From Lophius americanus (taxonomy: Eukaryota > Chordata > Actinopteri > Lophiiformes > Lophiidae), in the NCBI GenBank assembly GCA_037951165.1, contig JBBDHG010000024.1:5423001-5487000 (forward strand): a stretch of 64,000 nt of DNA, read 5' to 3'. Below are positions 1 through 13,420 of the stretch, piece after piece. Made by a program: the position numbers and the translations under genes. Each line of letters opens with the position of its first letter. Positions within the stretch are counted from its first letter, which is position 1. The notes below the pieces were generated by a model that had not been told where the DNA came from, searched no databases, and worked only from the letters and a program-made list of their open reading frames with translations.

Positions 1-364
1 GTCAGACGTGACTTGAGCTCCACTTTGTAGCTGAAGTGAAAACATTTTTTTTTTTTTTTAAATAAATAAATAATTTTGTGAAAATGACTAAGACACCCAG
101 TGTTAAAACTACTCCTGCATGACAAAACTCCCATTAATCCATAAGCCTTCTTGGTTTGTGTAACATTATTATCAGCCTTAGCGCTGTAGTTCTCACTCTG
201 ACAGTTTCATCTTCTTCAATGTCCACAACACTTATGCTATTGCTCAGCACCCTGATTTAGTCTAGTGAGAACCCTGGACAGGAAGAGAAACACAGTCCTA
301 GAGATTCTTCAGCACCTGTATTTACCAGTATTTGCTGCGGGGAGCAATCTGATGTTAATAATAA

Positions 365-838
365 TAATATATTTTATTTGTAGTGCACTTTTCATTCCAT
401 GAATCTCAGAGTGCTACAGGTTTAAAAACAGTCAAAGGCCTATTTGAATAAAAATGTTTTCAGGCCTGCCTTAAAAGAGTCCAGGCTCTGGGCTGCCCTC
501 AGCTGGATGGGGATTTTGCTCCACAGGCGCGGCGCAGCCGAGCAGGATGCTCAATCCCCCATGGTGCGAAGACTGGTGCAGGGGACGCAAAGAAGCAGGC
601 TGCTGGCAGATCTGAGGTTGCGGGAGGAGGATTTTTGAGTGATGAGTTCTTGTAGGTAGGGAGGTGTGCAACCGATAATGCATTTATGGGTGAGCAGCAG
701 GACTTTGTATTTGATGTTGCTGTCAACTAACAGGACAGGAGGAGTCTGGAGGAGAGGGCAGTGATTTGGCAACCCAGGCCAGCCCTTCAACATGAGAATT
801 TCCGGATAGGGTCGGGTTAAGTTTGGGTGGACTCCCAA
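365..838 (+). repeat. old dispersed repeat
   Basis: The stretch from 'tattttatttgtagtgcacttttcat' through 'gccttaaaagagtccaggctctgggctg', 'ttgctccacaggcgcggcgcagccgagcagg' to 'gcaggactttgtatttgatgttgc' resembles a multi-copy teleost repeat whose body reads 'ttaaaagagt...ttccacaggcgtgg.gccgc.gagga...'. Higher G+C than its flanks. The ORFs on both strands are therefore not genes. Confidence 0.5.
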
Positions 839-3800
839 TTACCTCTTCTACAGGCCACATCCATTTTTTTTATTTTTTAAATGGTTGTTACATAGCCTCT
901 CCGATGTAATAAAACCTCATTTGAGCTCAGTTCTGCAGCGTTGAAGAAATATAAAACAGAGAATATGCTAATTTTAAAAAATAATCAGTATTTGTGCAAA
1001 TAACTAAGCCGCCCAGTGTTAGAACTACTCCTGAGAGGCCAACTGTGGAGGCTTGTTGATTTATGGGAGTTTTGTTTGTGCTGGTACACAGCAGTGCTAA
1101 AGATAAAAATGTGCTGTCTTGTCTGCAGAGAAAATCAGCTCCACCCGCGTCCACCAAGTCAGTCTCAGTTCTTGACAGTTCTATGTTCAGAATGTCAAAA
1201 GGACTTACATATGCTAATGAAATTTGTGATGTGTTTTTTCTTTTATCGAAGAAAAAAAAGAACCCTGTTGGGCTTCCACTATTCCTAATATTCTCTTAAT
1301 TCTGGCCATTTTTAACTTGTACAAGATTTATTATTATTATTATTATTATTATTAATCATCATGTCGCCTTGCTGCACAGAAAAGGACATCAGTGCAGCTC
1401 TTAATGGGTGCGCAGTAAAACAGCAGAACATGCGCTAAACCTCTTTTACAGGGCGAATTCCCTAATAGAGTCAGGAGGATTTGGAACGTGACAACTCAGA
1501 GCAGAACCTGAAGCCGCATCAAAGATTATCTAAACGATCTTATATACTTTCGGATTGCAGATATAAAAAGGAAAATCATTTTATTAAAGTCGCATTCTGC
1601 AATTTGGGGATAATATTACTGCAACCATCATTAGCTGTCTCATTTCAAAATGAGCACTATAATATATTTAATTTTTATGTCATAATGCATTCCGTCAATT
1701 GTTTTTCTGTTTGAACAGTATGATCAATTATGTGCCCAGTCTTTCATGAAATAAATATTTGATATCATGCAGTTACAGTTACTGACATGGAATGCAGCTA
1801 TCAATTTGACTAATTAAACTATTGCAATTCATCTACATTTCCTTGCCTGTCTTCTATCTTGTTTTGACGATGATGCTCTCATCAATAGAAGATAAGAGGA
1901 AGCACGCACAGAAATATGATGACAGCAGTTGAATGAAGAAAAATTAGAAAAGAAAGCCTGGGGAATGACTGAAGACAGAAAAGACACACCACAGCTATCA
2001 ACCCGAACAAACGACTGGCACATAAAGTAATGCAGAGAAATTGTTCGTTTCTGGTTGGAAGAAAACTAAAATGTCTAAATGAGGGGTCCCTTTCTTTTTC
2101 TTTTTCATTATGAAAACAGGATGATTAGTGGTGCAGATGTCAAAGTCTGATAGTCTGAGAACCTCATTAGAGAGTGATGTGCTCATTTAGAGCCCATTAG
2201 ACATTGAGACATAGCTCTGTCCTTCATGCAGAGCCTCTATCCCTTGTTGCGCATCTTTGCGACGGATTGCATGCAGGTAAAGTGGAGCAGATCTATCAAC
2301 AGTGATGCACAGCCTCAGGGACACATCCTTTTCTCTCTTCCTGATGAGTCTCCTTCACAACCAGGAACATTGCACCTCATGTATAATAATTATGAGCGAT
2401 GAACAGCTGTAAAAGCACTTGGAGCAGTGCAGAGATGCGTATAACGAATGTGTTTACAACCTCCCTGAATTGTTCATTCAAGATTAGATACAACAGTCGA
2501 TTTAAATCCTTTGCAGGTGTGGATTAAAAAGTGTAATTTGGCATCCTTTTTTTCTTTCAGCTCAGTCCATATTAATATGATGTCCATCTCACAGGTTGGG
2601 CGGTTTTTTTTGTTCTTAAAGGACGGAAGCTGACATCTATTTTCACTGCTTGAGGCGTGAAATCTTGTTTTATTGGATCCCAATATGAATCTGCTCTTGC
2701 ATTATGTACGTGGCGTGATTGTGTATCGAATGTGCCTCGCATTCCTTCATGGAAAACTCAATTTTCAACTTTCTCTGAAGCTTTTTTGATTCTATTTTTA
2801 ATAAATCGGGTGCTGCCCAGATCGCCATGCTATTTCTGCCTGCTTCTTTGAACCACAGCAGCTGTATGTGATGAATTGTGTCGTGCAGAACAGATCTGTT
2901 TTGGCCAGTTTCACGTGTCGTGGTCATTGAGTTATGAGCAAAACAAGAGGGTGAAGCAAAAAACTCCACGAGATCTGAATTTTCTATGTATTATTTTGTA
3001 CAATAAGATGAGAAAAAGCTGAGTGTCAGTATTTTTACGCTCCACCACATCTCTGGGTTGTGTTCTGTAGGTGAGGTGGAAGGACTGTCCAAGCCTTCCG
3101 CAAGCTTGAACCCATCACCTCTTCAACCTCTGTCTGTGGCCCCTCTCCCTCTCTGGTCCTTATTCTAATAGAATCTTACTGCTTTTTATGCACGTATCTC
3201 GTCTACAAAAGCAAGAGATTTGTAACCTTTGTAACAGACAGCAGCTAAAAATAACAGCTCAGTTTATCTGCTCTTCATCGCATCCAATATGGATATCACA
3301 TGCTGCCTCCTGCCCCACACACATCTAGCTTATAAAGTCAGCTGGCATAGCTCCTTGTTCCAAACAGGATTTAGATCAGCACTGGATCTCTATGAATACA
3401 TTCCTCGAGCACCATCGCTCAGAATTATGTTTGTAGCCGACATGTCTCTTATCATTCCCACATTGTGAGTCTGGAGTCAGGTCAAACTGGATTTACACGA
3501 AGCAGCAGTGTGTGCTTTCCTGTTGTTTATGAATTCATCCTCACACTGAAGGACAGCATGAATCTCTGTGCATGCTGTGCGAGGCATCATTCGGTTGTAT
3601 GGTGCAATTTGTGTCATGAATGAAATTAAATAAATAAGGCTCACTTTACAGTGATTCAAGTTTAGAGTTGATGTGATGAATAATGCCTTCACTTCTTATT
3701 CTTAGTGATATTGATTTGACTTTGACACTCTGTCATTGTGCAGAAAATTGCAGTTGTTAATCAATAATGTGGTCAAAAACAAAAGCATCCATATCTAAGC

Positions 3801-6563
3801 AAATGTCTGAGGAGACTTACCTGATGAGACGAGAATTGCAGGTAGAGCGTCCAGGCCTACAGGGTCCGCTGGTGATGTGAACTTAAGCTCTGAAATTTGA
3901 TTTCCTCCATGATCTAAGGTGCTTAGAAAAAAAAATACTGCTTTATTGTCATTTTTAATAACTCAGCGCGAGAGAGACCAAGGGGACCCACAAAAGAGAC
4001 TAACATACAACAATGCACTTCCTCTAAAGGAATCCTCTAATCTGAGCAGGTAATAATGTATTGTTTTCCTCTTCCTTCATGCTCCATGGTCCTTTCTCTC
4101 CCTTATGCTCCCTCCCCTACACTGTTACCCGGTTGTCCAGGCGACAGTATGAGACATTTCTTCCCAGGAGCTCCTGTCTCACTCCTCTCTCTCCCATGGC
4201 TTTGTTCAGCTTGCTCTGCTGAATGGCTCACCAGTGCAGGAGACAGGAGGAGGGGGGGGATGCAGCCCCCAAACCACCACAAACCATTGGTGGAAACTAG
4301 GAAACTGTGGCGGGATCTTGCAAAGTATTTAAAATATAATTTTAGACTGATTCCACTTCAACACAGCTGGTTTTATGAGAACAAAGGTTCAGTGGTCTGG
4401 ACGTTGCAGCAGAGCACCCTCCCGTTCTGTCAGTTGGTATGGTCTAGTCTAGTCTCAGTTGTTGGGGTGTGTGTTATAACACAGTGATCATCAGAATAAC
4501 TGGCTAATACGGTGTGGGGGGGAAGAACAGGCAATTTAAAATAATCATCCGATGTGAGAGCATAAGCTTGTATTTAATTTTCCTTATTGAGCAACGCGCT
4601 CACACCGGATGACATAAAGCCAATCAATCTGCTCCCTGACGTGTTTAGATCGCGGAGCGGACCTCTCAACACATTTTGTAAATTCAGCACTGATTTCCTT
4701 ACTGTGCCATTATTGCCTTGCCTGAAAGGTAGAGCCCTCGCTCATTCTCGTCTAACATTAATGGCCAGCTATCTTCCCTTACGGCAACATTCAACTCATC
4801 AATCACCTCTTCTCAACTTCTTTGCCTGTTTAACTTAGATTGAATTGGCTAAAAGATAATCCATCATCTCAATGGGAGCAGATCATTCTGAGGTGTTTCA
4901 CCTTACTTGACTCTCCATAGCAGCTGGTGCAGTCAAACACAAAGATTTGGTGTCAGGCCCTCATGTCAAAAAGTAAATGTAAAGAGTGTCGGCTCCTTTC
5001 GGGGCACTTTGTTTCCATCCTGTTGGCGCAGCTGAGACGGAAAAAGAGTTTCACGGTACTTAAGATAAAGAAATCTCAGTAAGTCTCTCTGATATATTGT
5101 CAGGGTTTAATCTCCAATCTAAACACACATCATTTAGTAAACATCTATCATGACAATTGGCAGGCAGGAACTCGGCAGCAGTTGACACACGATAAAAGAC
5201 AATTAAATAATATAAAATATACATAAGTCGGTCATTCATATGTACACATGCATACTGATCCACACGTGCAAACACACTTGCTCCATGATCACAGAGGCTA
5301 GACTTCCTGTCTGATGGTCTTGTTAAGGCAGATTTCCCCTTAAATTCCCCTTTGTTTTAGGTTTTTAAAATTGCTCTGGCTATAAAGGAGAGTTTCATAT
5401 TAGTTGCTAAAACGCTCTGAGGAAGGAATCAACAAGAACAACCGAAACTATGAGTAGAAGGAAATGGGCAGCAAGCAAGCATACTTAGAACGATGAAGGA
5501 TTGTTAGCGCAGAAGCAAAAGATTCTGGCTTACTCATGTTCACAACTTGGAGGTATCCATATTCATGCAGAGCTTCTCATATTTGGGCCAGTGTCCTCAA
5601 TCATGGACAGCATCATTGGAAGGGGACGATCTAATCTCTCTACCATTAAGAATGGAAACCATTAAGGAAATGAAGAGAAGCTACAGAATGAAAGTCCTGG
5701 ATCTTAAATCTATACATGATAAAGGTTTCTTAACCTATAAATGTATATATAATTTATATATATTTTATATATACTACATACCAACTGTCCAATTATATAC
5801 AAACCAAACATAAATAGCAGAGAAAATATGATTGGAATGTTTTTCTGTGAAGAACCACAAACTCATTGGTGATATTTTAATGCGACCCTGGAAAATAAAC
5901 CTGATATTCAGCACCATCACACAGCCGTGAAAGCCATTTAAATTTATCTTGAATCTTCTCTGTGCTCCGTCTTTGGTGCTGCTTTGCAGTCATTTTAGTG
6001 AAATTGATTTTACTTTCATTCCCTGTCTGGAGAGTGCCCCAATTGAGGGTATTAAACTTGGAACACATCTAATTTCACACAATTTTAGCACCAGCCAAGA
6101 GAGCCAAAGGGGAAGCCAATTATTGTAAATTGTACGTCTGGGGTGAACACACTTTGATCCAAAAAACCACCTGAAGGAGAACTTATATACCCGAGATATA
6201 ACTCACATTTTTAGCAACAATTACATGACACAAAAAATATGCCGTCACGTAAAGGTTTTGTTGGCAGATGTGTCTCACTCCCTGTAACTTTGCAACTTCA
6301 CATTCAGCCTGAGTTTTTAAATTAATTTCCATCACTTCACAATGTTCACAGTGAAAAGCAACCACCCCAGTGGGTTATTCAGGGGGACAGCTAATGCGAA
6401 AAAGTAGATATAAATGTACATGGATCAATGGTCCATGGAAAACAGTAGTGCTGCCAAAAATGGACACAGTCTCCCACATAATTGCGGTATGTGCCATACA
6501 CTAGCACACACTCTCATACTGCCAGAGCTGTCCAAAGAGAAGGGACTTGTTTGTTTCCCCTGG
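839..6563. other. intergenic, no gene recognised
   Basis: About 5.7 kb of AT-rich DNA downstream of dnm1l. ORFs reach 143 codons (4056-4487) but have ordinary codon use for random DNA, no similarity that I recognise and no exon structure. Simple (ATT)n at 1329-1354 and (AT)-rich stretch at 5740-5785. The dnm1l 3'UTR (minus strand, below 6564) must lie at its right end; no canonical AATAAA was found for it. Confidence 0.45.
1329..1354. repeat. (ATT)n microsatellite
   Basis: About eight perfect ATT units. Confidence 0.9.
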
Positions 6564-9500
6564 CTACCACAGATGGGTCTCCCGGATTTCAGAGATGATG
6601 TTATTTGCCTTCTTGAGTGCCTGAGAAGGGGAAAATAAAAGAGGCTGTTAAATCACTTGCCTTAAGTAGTAGATGAAACAAAAATAAAGAAGACTCGCTT
6701 TTTATTGATGTTCAGAACCTGTTCTGAGAACAAAAGTCAATTTTACCTCAAGCATTTGAGCAACTTCAGTCCGCTGCTGAGCCGTGTCCTGCGATTCAAT
6801 GAGCAGCTCCTGCAGCAATCGCTGCTTGTAAAGCTGACCCACCAGTTCACTCTGCAGATGCTCCTTCACAAAATTCACCAGGAAGTGCATCACCGTCTTG
6901 GGCACACTGTGAAAACATGGCCCATGACAACGTTAGAAAACTGTGCCACCAATAGACTGGGAAGGGGATATAGAAAGAGAGTCTGCCCCCTTGTTGATCG
7001 AGACTATTTCCAGTCCAACCTGTCTTGAATGCTTTTACGGACAATGAGGAAGTAGCACTTGATGAGGCGCTGGATGACCTCACAGTCCCTCTGCTCCTTT
7101 GCGCTCAGCTTGCGGGATGCAGGCACCGCCTAGAAAAAAGGGGGACGGTAAAATGTAGACATTCTGCGATTGATTCAATATGAGATCTGTCCTCCTCCTC
7201 AACCCAGTACTCACTGCGTCAAGGAAGTTAATGGCTTGGCCTTTGATTGGGCTTCCAAAGCATGCATCTTGGGCTTTTTCTTCCACAGCTTTCTCGTTTT
7301 TCCAGCGTTTACCTCCATCAAGTGTCTCAGCCTGACAACAAGAAATCAGGGGAAGTCCCGAGGGTAAAAACAGTTTTGGTTGAGCCTGGAATTGCACAAG
7401 ACTGAAAGTGGCTCTACTATTTTGAAGTAAAACATAATGGTTAAGGTATTACAGGCCATAGATTCTGCTGTTTACCCTGACAGAATAAACAACAAATGTA
7501 ACCTGCTGACTGTTGACAGATGCCGAGACCTGTGCTGCATCCGTGAAGTCTGGATGTTTTGTGTTGATGTAGGCCAGCTCTATTGCAACTAAATTATGAA
7601 CCTAACAGAAAAAAGGCACAAGCAAATATCTCAGATGATGGCTGTTAGTTGCTGTAACTGGCATGAAAAGACCATCTAAGCTAGCTTTGGATTACCATTT
7701 CATTTGTAATTGGCAAGCGTTTCCTCAGTAATCCAGTCACTACTTCCACAATGGAATCGTGCAGTTTGGGGAATCGGAGAAGCTCCTTGCAAACACAAAC
7801 GCATACCTTGTTTACACAGTGCTGTCTACAGTAAGGATACTGTTTTCAGAAGGTGATCATCATCTGCTGGCTAACCTGTGTGCTAAAGGAGGAGCAGTGC
7901 TGGATGATTCTCTGTAGTTCTTCGTGAACAAGCTCTACACAGCGCAGACTGGGCTCCTCCAGGCGCTTAATTTGCCGCTTCACCAACAACTCAAAGGACA
8001 CCTCGGGCACAAAAAGGGCTGGCCGTGGACCCTGTAGGACAAATCACAGACAGAAACACCAGCTCTATTACACAGCAGCAATTCATCTAAAGGAGAGAAG
8101 GTGATTAGAATTTGGATTATGTAATTTACTTGAATAAGAGTCAATAGAAATGAACTCACTGTAGCGTTGCGGATGGCGGTGAGGATATCGAGCTCGTTCA
8201 GCCCTCCCAGGGGGTCGATGGACAGTAAAGTGCGACCAAAGGTCTCGTGGAATATGTAACAGATTCGAGCACCCCCACAGCTGGAGGAGACCAAAAAAGG
8301 TCAATGTTTGCTCTATACATATTAGCATGAATTATTTGCCTAGTGGTAAGAGAGCTGTAGACTTCAGGATGCCACAGAAGATGATGATGCCACTTCTTCT
8401 GTATTTATATACGCCCCAGGACATTGGTCCAAGGATTACATTAACATACAACTTGCTGAGTTCTGAGGCGGAAAGTAAAATATAGATAGGACAACTAAAA
8501 CATGAAAAAGGGCTTATTTCATCAGAAAGGCATCTGCCATTGAATAAAGAGCAATTGATATGTGTGTATGTATGCAACACTGCCTATGTGTTCTGCTGCC
8601 AGTCTTAGCCAGAATGCTCTTGTAAAATACTTTTTTATACTTTTTCTCATTAGACATACCCGGTAAAACAAATCTAAAAGAAATATTATGTTTCTATAGA
8701 GACTCACAGCTCCGAAGTCTGGATATATCTGCCCGTTCCCTCGATGGTGTTGCAGTAATCGCTGGCGAACTTGGTGACAATCTGCAGCAGAGTGGCACTG
8801 TGGTCTTCTACTGGTTGACCATAGCTGTTGAGGCGTGCCTGGTACTGGCCACTCAGGACAGACACTCTGGATTTAAGATCTGGCAAGCAGTCTCGGATAT
8901 GGTGCATGAGTAGCCGGCTGAGAGTTTTGGCCAGGTTGCGAGAGCCTGCACGGGAGGCAAGTGAGGGGTAGTGGCGCTGCAGGAAAGCCTGCTCATCCCT
9001 CATTGAGTCCTCCAGGCTCTTCTGGGTGTTGATGTCATGCTGGCTCCTGTAAGAATCAACAGTCATGCAGAGAGAAAAGGATTGTAATCAGATGAGCAGG
9101 GAAATAAAGGCATGAACAAACTTGCTGTGTAGAGAGGCAAAGTCCACCTTCCTCCAGTGAACCAGCAAAGTCTTATATAGTAGTTCAGCATTTCTCAACC
9201 AATTGCAGGCAAGGCGCACTTTAACAAAGAAAAAAAAAGTTAAACCTCAAGTCAACCCACTCTTTAAACTATCTAAAAATGTGCACTTTGCATCCTTTTG
9301 ATATCCACTGCACACATGCACAATGAAATCATGAAAATACACAATTAAAAAAACAACAGTAAATACTCAATAGTCTCATAAAATTATCAAATGTTATGGT
9401 GGTGGTCTTGCGTGCAGCTTATAGAACCCAATAACTCTCTAACCAGACCGGAGATGATTTCCACGTCATTAAATTGTTTTTCTGTGGCACGGCTGCAATC

Positions 9501-12500
9501 TTGTAGATTTGGTGATGTATATTTTGATGAACAACGGATGTAGTTTTTGCTCATTTAAAAACTGTGACTTTCTTGACATGAAAAATTATACTTTATATTG
9601 ACAAAGTCTAAAAGATGGTGAAATCCTACCTTCACATTACAAGGCACATTGTTCAATTCCATTTTTTCATTGGTTCAGTTTACACTTATCTTAACATAAC
9701 ATTTTTAACCACACCAATCTGTATATGGCTTTAATATTGACATACATCTCCTTCAAAAAACACAAATGTCATCATGAGTAATCTGCATCTCTTTGGAAAG
9801 TGCATTGAGAAAACATTTGTCGTGAATTGGCACTATATAAAATAATTTTATTTGATTTATTAACAAACGATAATATTGACAAATGTGTAAGACAAGTCAT
9901 GGCTTCAAACCAAAATAGACATGTTATTAGCGAAAGCATGCATGAAATTCAAATGTATATTTTTTTATTTTAGTAAACCAATGAATAGACAGACGTTATC
10001 AACCTTAAAGGTCATTAACCATACATTCAGAGCATTTATTTCTGTTTATATTCAATTCTGGCCTTAAAAAACAAAGACCTAATAATTACCGATTTTTTTT
10101 GTTTCTCATTCTGTGCAAAGACTATTATTTGCAAAAATATACATTCTATTTTAAAGAGATAATATTCTTTGAATAAAGAAGAACTTAACAACAATAGCAA
10201 ACAATAAATGTATTATGTTTCAATTCCTGTCTCAGATCTTTCCTTGTGTTACAGAGTACAAGAGATATGGGTGAACAAATTACCCATTTTTTTTAAACAG
10301 CTGTGGACGTATTATGTTCACTGACATATGATGTCCCAGAGTGTGATTAATCAGCCAAGAATTTTTAATCATGTTAATTCTTCTAGAATGAATTGATTAG
10401 GCAAAATTAACACATTATTTTGACAAGCTCAGTAATAGAAGTAACTAGTCAACAAGCTGTAACTGCAAACCTGTTAACCACCCCAATAATGCCAAGTCTG
10501 ACTGGAATGACTCGACCCAGAAGAACTTCCAGAGCATCTGTCCCAGCATCCATCAGGTCCAGCTTACTAACAACAAGCAGTGTTCGACGACCTGACACAC
10601 ACACAAATGCAGACACAGTTGATTACTGTTTTTAAGGTCAGTTAAAAGCTATGAGAAAAGTGAATAGTCAAAAATCAGTGGAAATGTCTCTGACATGTCA
10701 GGGTTAAGGGCAGCAGTGGAACATTTGGCCCCAGATACAGATATTTAGAATCTAACTTCTTTATTTTGAAGTTAGATTCTAAATATACAAGTTAGAATCT
10801 ATCTCGTACACTATACAATTAGAGTGTACAACAGACACTGTAGCCTCTCCAACAATCACTACAGGAAGATTTCCATCATCAATTAACCTACTGCCCAGAC
10901 TGCGCCATGATAGGAACAACAATATACTAAACAACTGCTGAGTGTCAGGAAGCTGTTAACAGTCAATACGGCCAATTCTAATAGTTCCACATTTAATCAT
11001 TAAGGATAGCCTGTACGTGTATTATGTAAGGAGCACTGATGAAAAATAAAGAAGATGGTGATTAAGTCTGAGGATGAGAGGCATCTGTGTACAAACTGCC
11101 GTACCATCTGGATCAACCTCACGAGCCAATTTCAGTGCGTCAGAGGTGGCCAAGTCAGAGTTGGCAGGAGAAACTGCGAGAATGAGGGAATTTGGATTTG
11201 AGATGAAAGACAAGATCATCTCCTGTACTTGTGCCTCAATGTCCTCTGGCTGGTCCCCAACAGGAACCTGAGGTTAAAAAGAATGAGCAGTCAGTTACTG
11301 TAGATACAGCAAAAGCAAAATCCTTCCGTGATAAATGCTTATATGCAAAACAATAAACATTAATCAGGATTTAGAGCCTGTACAATGAAATAAAATCAAT
11401 ATTCTTGTCAAGCAACTGTGATTACCTTAGTAATTCCAGGTAAATCAACCAGTGTAAGATTGAGAACTTTGGGGGAGAAAATCTTCAAATGTATGGGTTC
11501 AGGACTAATTCCCTGGAGGATATGAAAAAGAGAACAATTTAGTGTAAAAACTAAATTCAAAGCATCGCTGTTTACACCAATGTTTTCTTCTCACCTTGTT
11601 GTCACCAGAACTGCGTTCCGTCTCTGCTTCAATTTCCTGACGTATTTCCTGAAAATCTGTGAAGACCTGTCAGACAGGTTAGAGAGTTAAGCGGAACCAT
11701 TTAACACAGGATAAGGCTAGTTTAATTATTGGAGATAAATGTACCTGGTTCTTGCAGTGGAGGAATATACCCCATTCTTCGGCTTTGACACCTAAAACAA
11801 TGATAAGAGTGAGTGTATAGAAATGGTTCTAGATAAATGTACCGTTTTGGGAGAGGTAATGAAAACTAAAAAGATCAACAACGGAATCATAACATGCTTG
11901 TCATATAGCTAATGGTCAGACCAAACAAAAATGTATGAGCAAGGTATGATGAGACTACACAAAGACAAATGCAGACCATATAAACAGAGACCTGGGTAGC
12001 TGTTTTGGCCATTTTGTTGTACACCATTGCCTGAAAAAGCAATGAATAAGAAGAGGAAGAAAGACTGTGTGTTAGCAAAGACACAGAGGATCTGCAAGGA
12101 GCAGCTTGCAGTTCAAACAGAGGGGCAATATGCATTGCCTAATAATATACTTATATTTCAATTCTAGACAGAACAAACAAATATATGAATAAATGTGAAG
12201 GGTACCACTCTCAATCTTTAGTCTCTCCTGCAAAGGGGCAACATTACAAAGTTGCAACACGAGGGGTTGTCTTGTGACTACTCCTGATCCCCGTGGCAAG
12301 AAATCACGTCCAACCAGGCTCTCCAGCACGGAGCTCTTTCCACTGCTCTGTCAAGGCACATGTTGGAAGCAATTCAGCACTGAAGACACATTATCAATGC
12401 AATCAAGTAATCAGAAACATTTGTATTTTACTAAGCAACAGTGACCTTATTGTAAATTTTAGAGATAATGGTTTAGATTATAACTGAAAACTCAAAGGCG

Positions 12501-12619
12501 TTTTAAGTCAGACTGACCTGCGATCCAACCACGACAATCTGAGGCAGTTGGATGATCTCTGTACCGACAGTGAGAAATACCTCCTGCAACCGGTTTATGG
12601 TTGGGATCAAGGTCTCCAT
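6564..12619 (-). CDS. dnm1l: dynamin-1-like GTPase (DRP1), 16 coding exons, 660 aa
   Basis: Dynamin-family GTPase that forms rings around mitochondria and peroxisomes to divide them. Coding exons in transcript order: 12518-12619, 12206-12347, 11745-11791, 11595-11666, 11426-11512, 11105-11267, 10471-10591, 8708-9046, 8160-8280, 7876-8031, 7696-7785, 7503-7601, 7215-7331, 7020-7129, 6747-6906, 6564-6620. All have GT/AG ends and together give 1983 nt with no internal stop. Visible: P-loop GSQSSGKSS (res 32-40), DLPG (144-147), G4 motif SKLD (213-216; usually TKLD), VNRSQ, the middle domain, and a GED ending EIRETHLW. An S-P site (540-541) and RKLS (558-561) match the known CDK and PKA sites of human DRP1. 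The variable B insert is much shorter than in the 736-aa human form. The start is METLIPTIN, aligned with the family N-terminus. Divergence from human looks larger than usual for DRP1, so a fish paralogue is possible. Confidence 0.93.
10741..10786. repeat. perfect 19-bp inverted repeat, 8-base loop
   Basis: Left arm 10741-10759 and right arm 10768-10786 are exact reverse complements (arm core AGAATCTAACTTC). A third partial copy of the arm follows at about 10790-10802. It lies in the dnm1l intron between the exons at 10471 and 11105. Confidence 0.9.
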
Positions 12620-13221
12620 CCTACCCTATAGACTAGGCACATTTGCTAAAAGAGGACACGCATGAAACGAAATAGCAAGAAAACTCAGCAAATTATCTCA
12701 GTGAAGTATGAACAGTATAACATCCCGGGGTCTATACTATTGGCTGCTGTAACACCGACATTTCCCCGCTGTGTGATGAATAAATGATTATCTTATCTCA
12801 ATAAAGCTAGCTAGGAATGTACTACTCCCCCCCCCCCAAAAAAAACTATAAACACAACCGCACACACCTACATCTACTAAACATAAAAACATATGTACGA
12901 TAAACATAGCGCCATAGGTAGACTGCTGCTTTTTACAGACTGGTGCTGATGAGACGAAAGGGGTGTAACGTTATTTCTGTTGCATCAGTTACACCATCAC
13001 TAGACCGGATTGCACGCTACAGTAAGATCCCCGGAAAAAACACGAACAATAGTGCTCAGCCTCCACACAGAGTCAACGTCTGGGTTACATGTTTCGGCGT
13101 TGTTAGCTAATGGCAGCAGTCTAAAGCTAAAAGGTAGAAATAAAGCAGAAGAGATTCGCTAGCTTGCTGGATATTCTAACTTAGCCGCTAGCTGACAGCC
13201 GATGCTAAATTGTGACCTTAC

Positions 13222-13300
13222 CTTTTGTACAAACACGGGTATCATATGACCCAAAGAATGGCGTCAAAAAAATGGTATTCTTAATAAATTGGTATCCAAA
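13222..13300 (-). other. dnm1l: dnm1l 5' untranslated exon (probable)
   Basis: On the minus strand a good splice donor (GTACAAAAG followed by GTAAGG) ends at 13222, about 600 bases upstream of the first coding exon, which itself follows several possible acceptors near 12625-12640. The transcription start is not visible; the upper limit given is a guess from the CCAAT and CRE elements further upstream. Confidence 0.5.
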
Positions 13301-13354
13301 ATAAGCAGGGGATGCAACCGCCACTTCTAAATAGGCGGCACTATCCATCCATTT

Positions 13355-13420
13355 GATTGGTCATTAATGCTGAATTGAACTTCGTCGCCACACGGTTGGC
13401 TAAACCTTTGTGACGTCAGG
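13355..13420 (-). promoter_or_regulatory. dnm1l proximal promoter with consensus CRE
   Basis: A full palindromic cAMP response element, TGACGTCA, lies at 13411-13418. On the minus strand there are CCAAT boxes (read as ATTGG or TTGGC on plus) near 13358 and 13396. All sit just upstream of the inferred dnm1l non-coding exon. CREB/ATF control is an inference from the motif. Confidence 0.5.

Noticed and set aside
4056..4487. 143-aa plus-strand ORF
   Set aside because: No recognisable domain, no splice context, and composition typical of chance in a C+T-rich patch.
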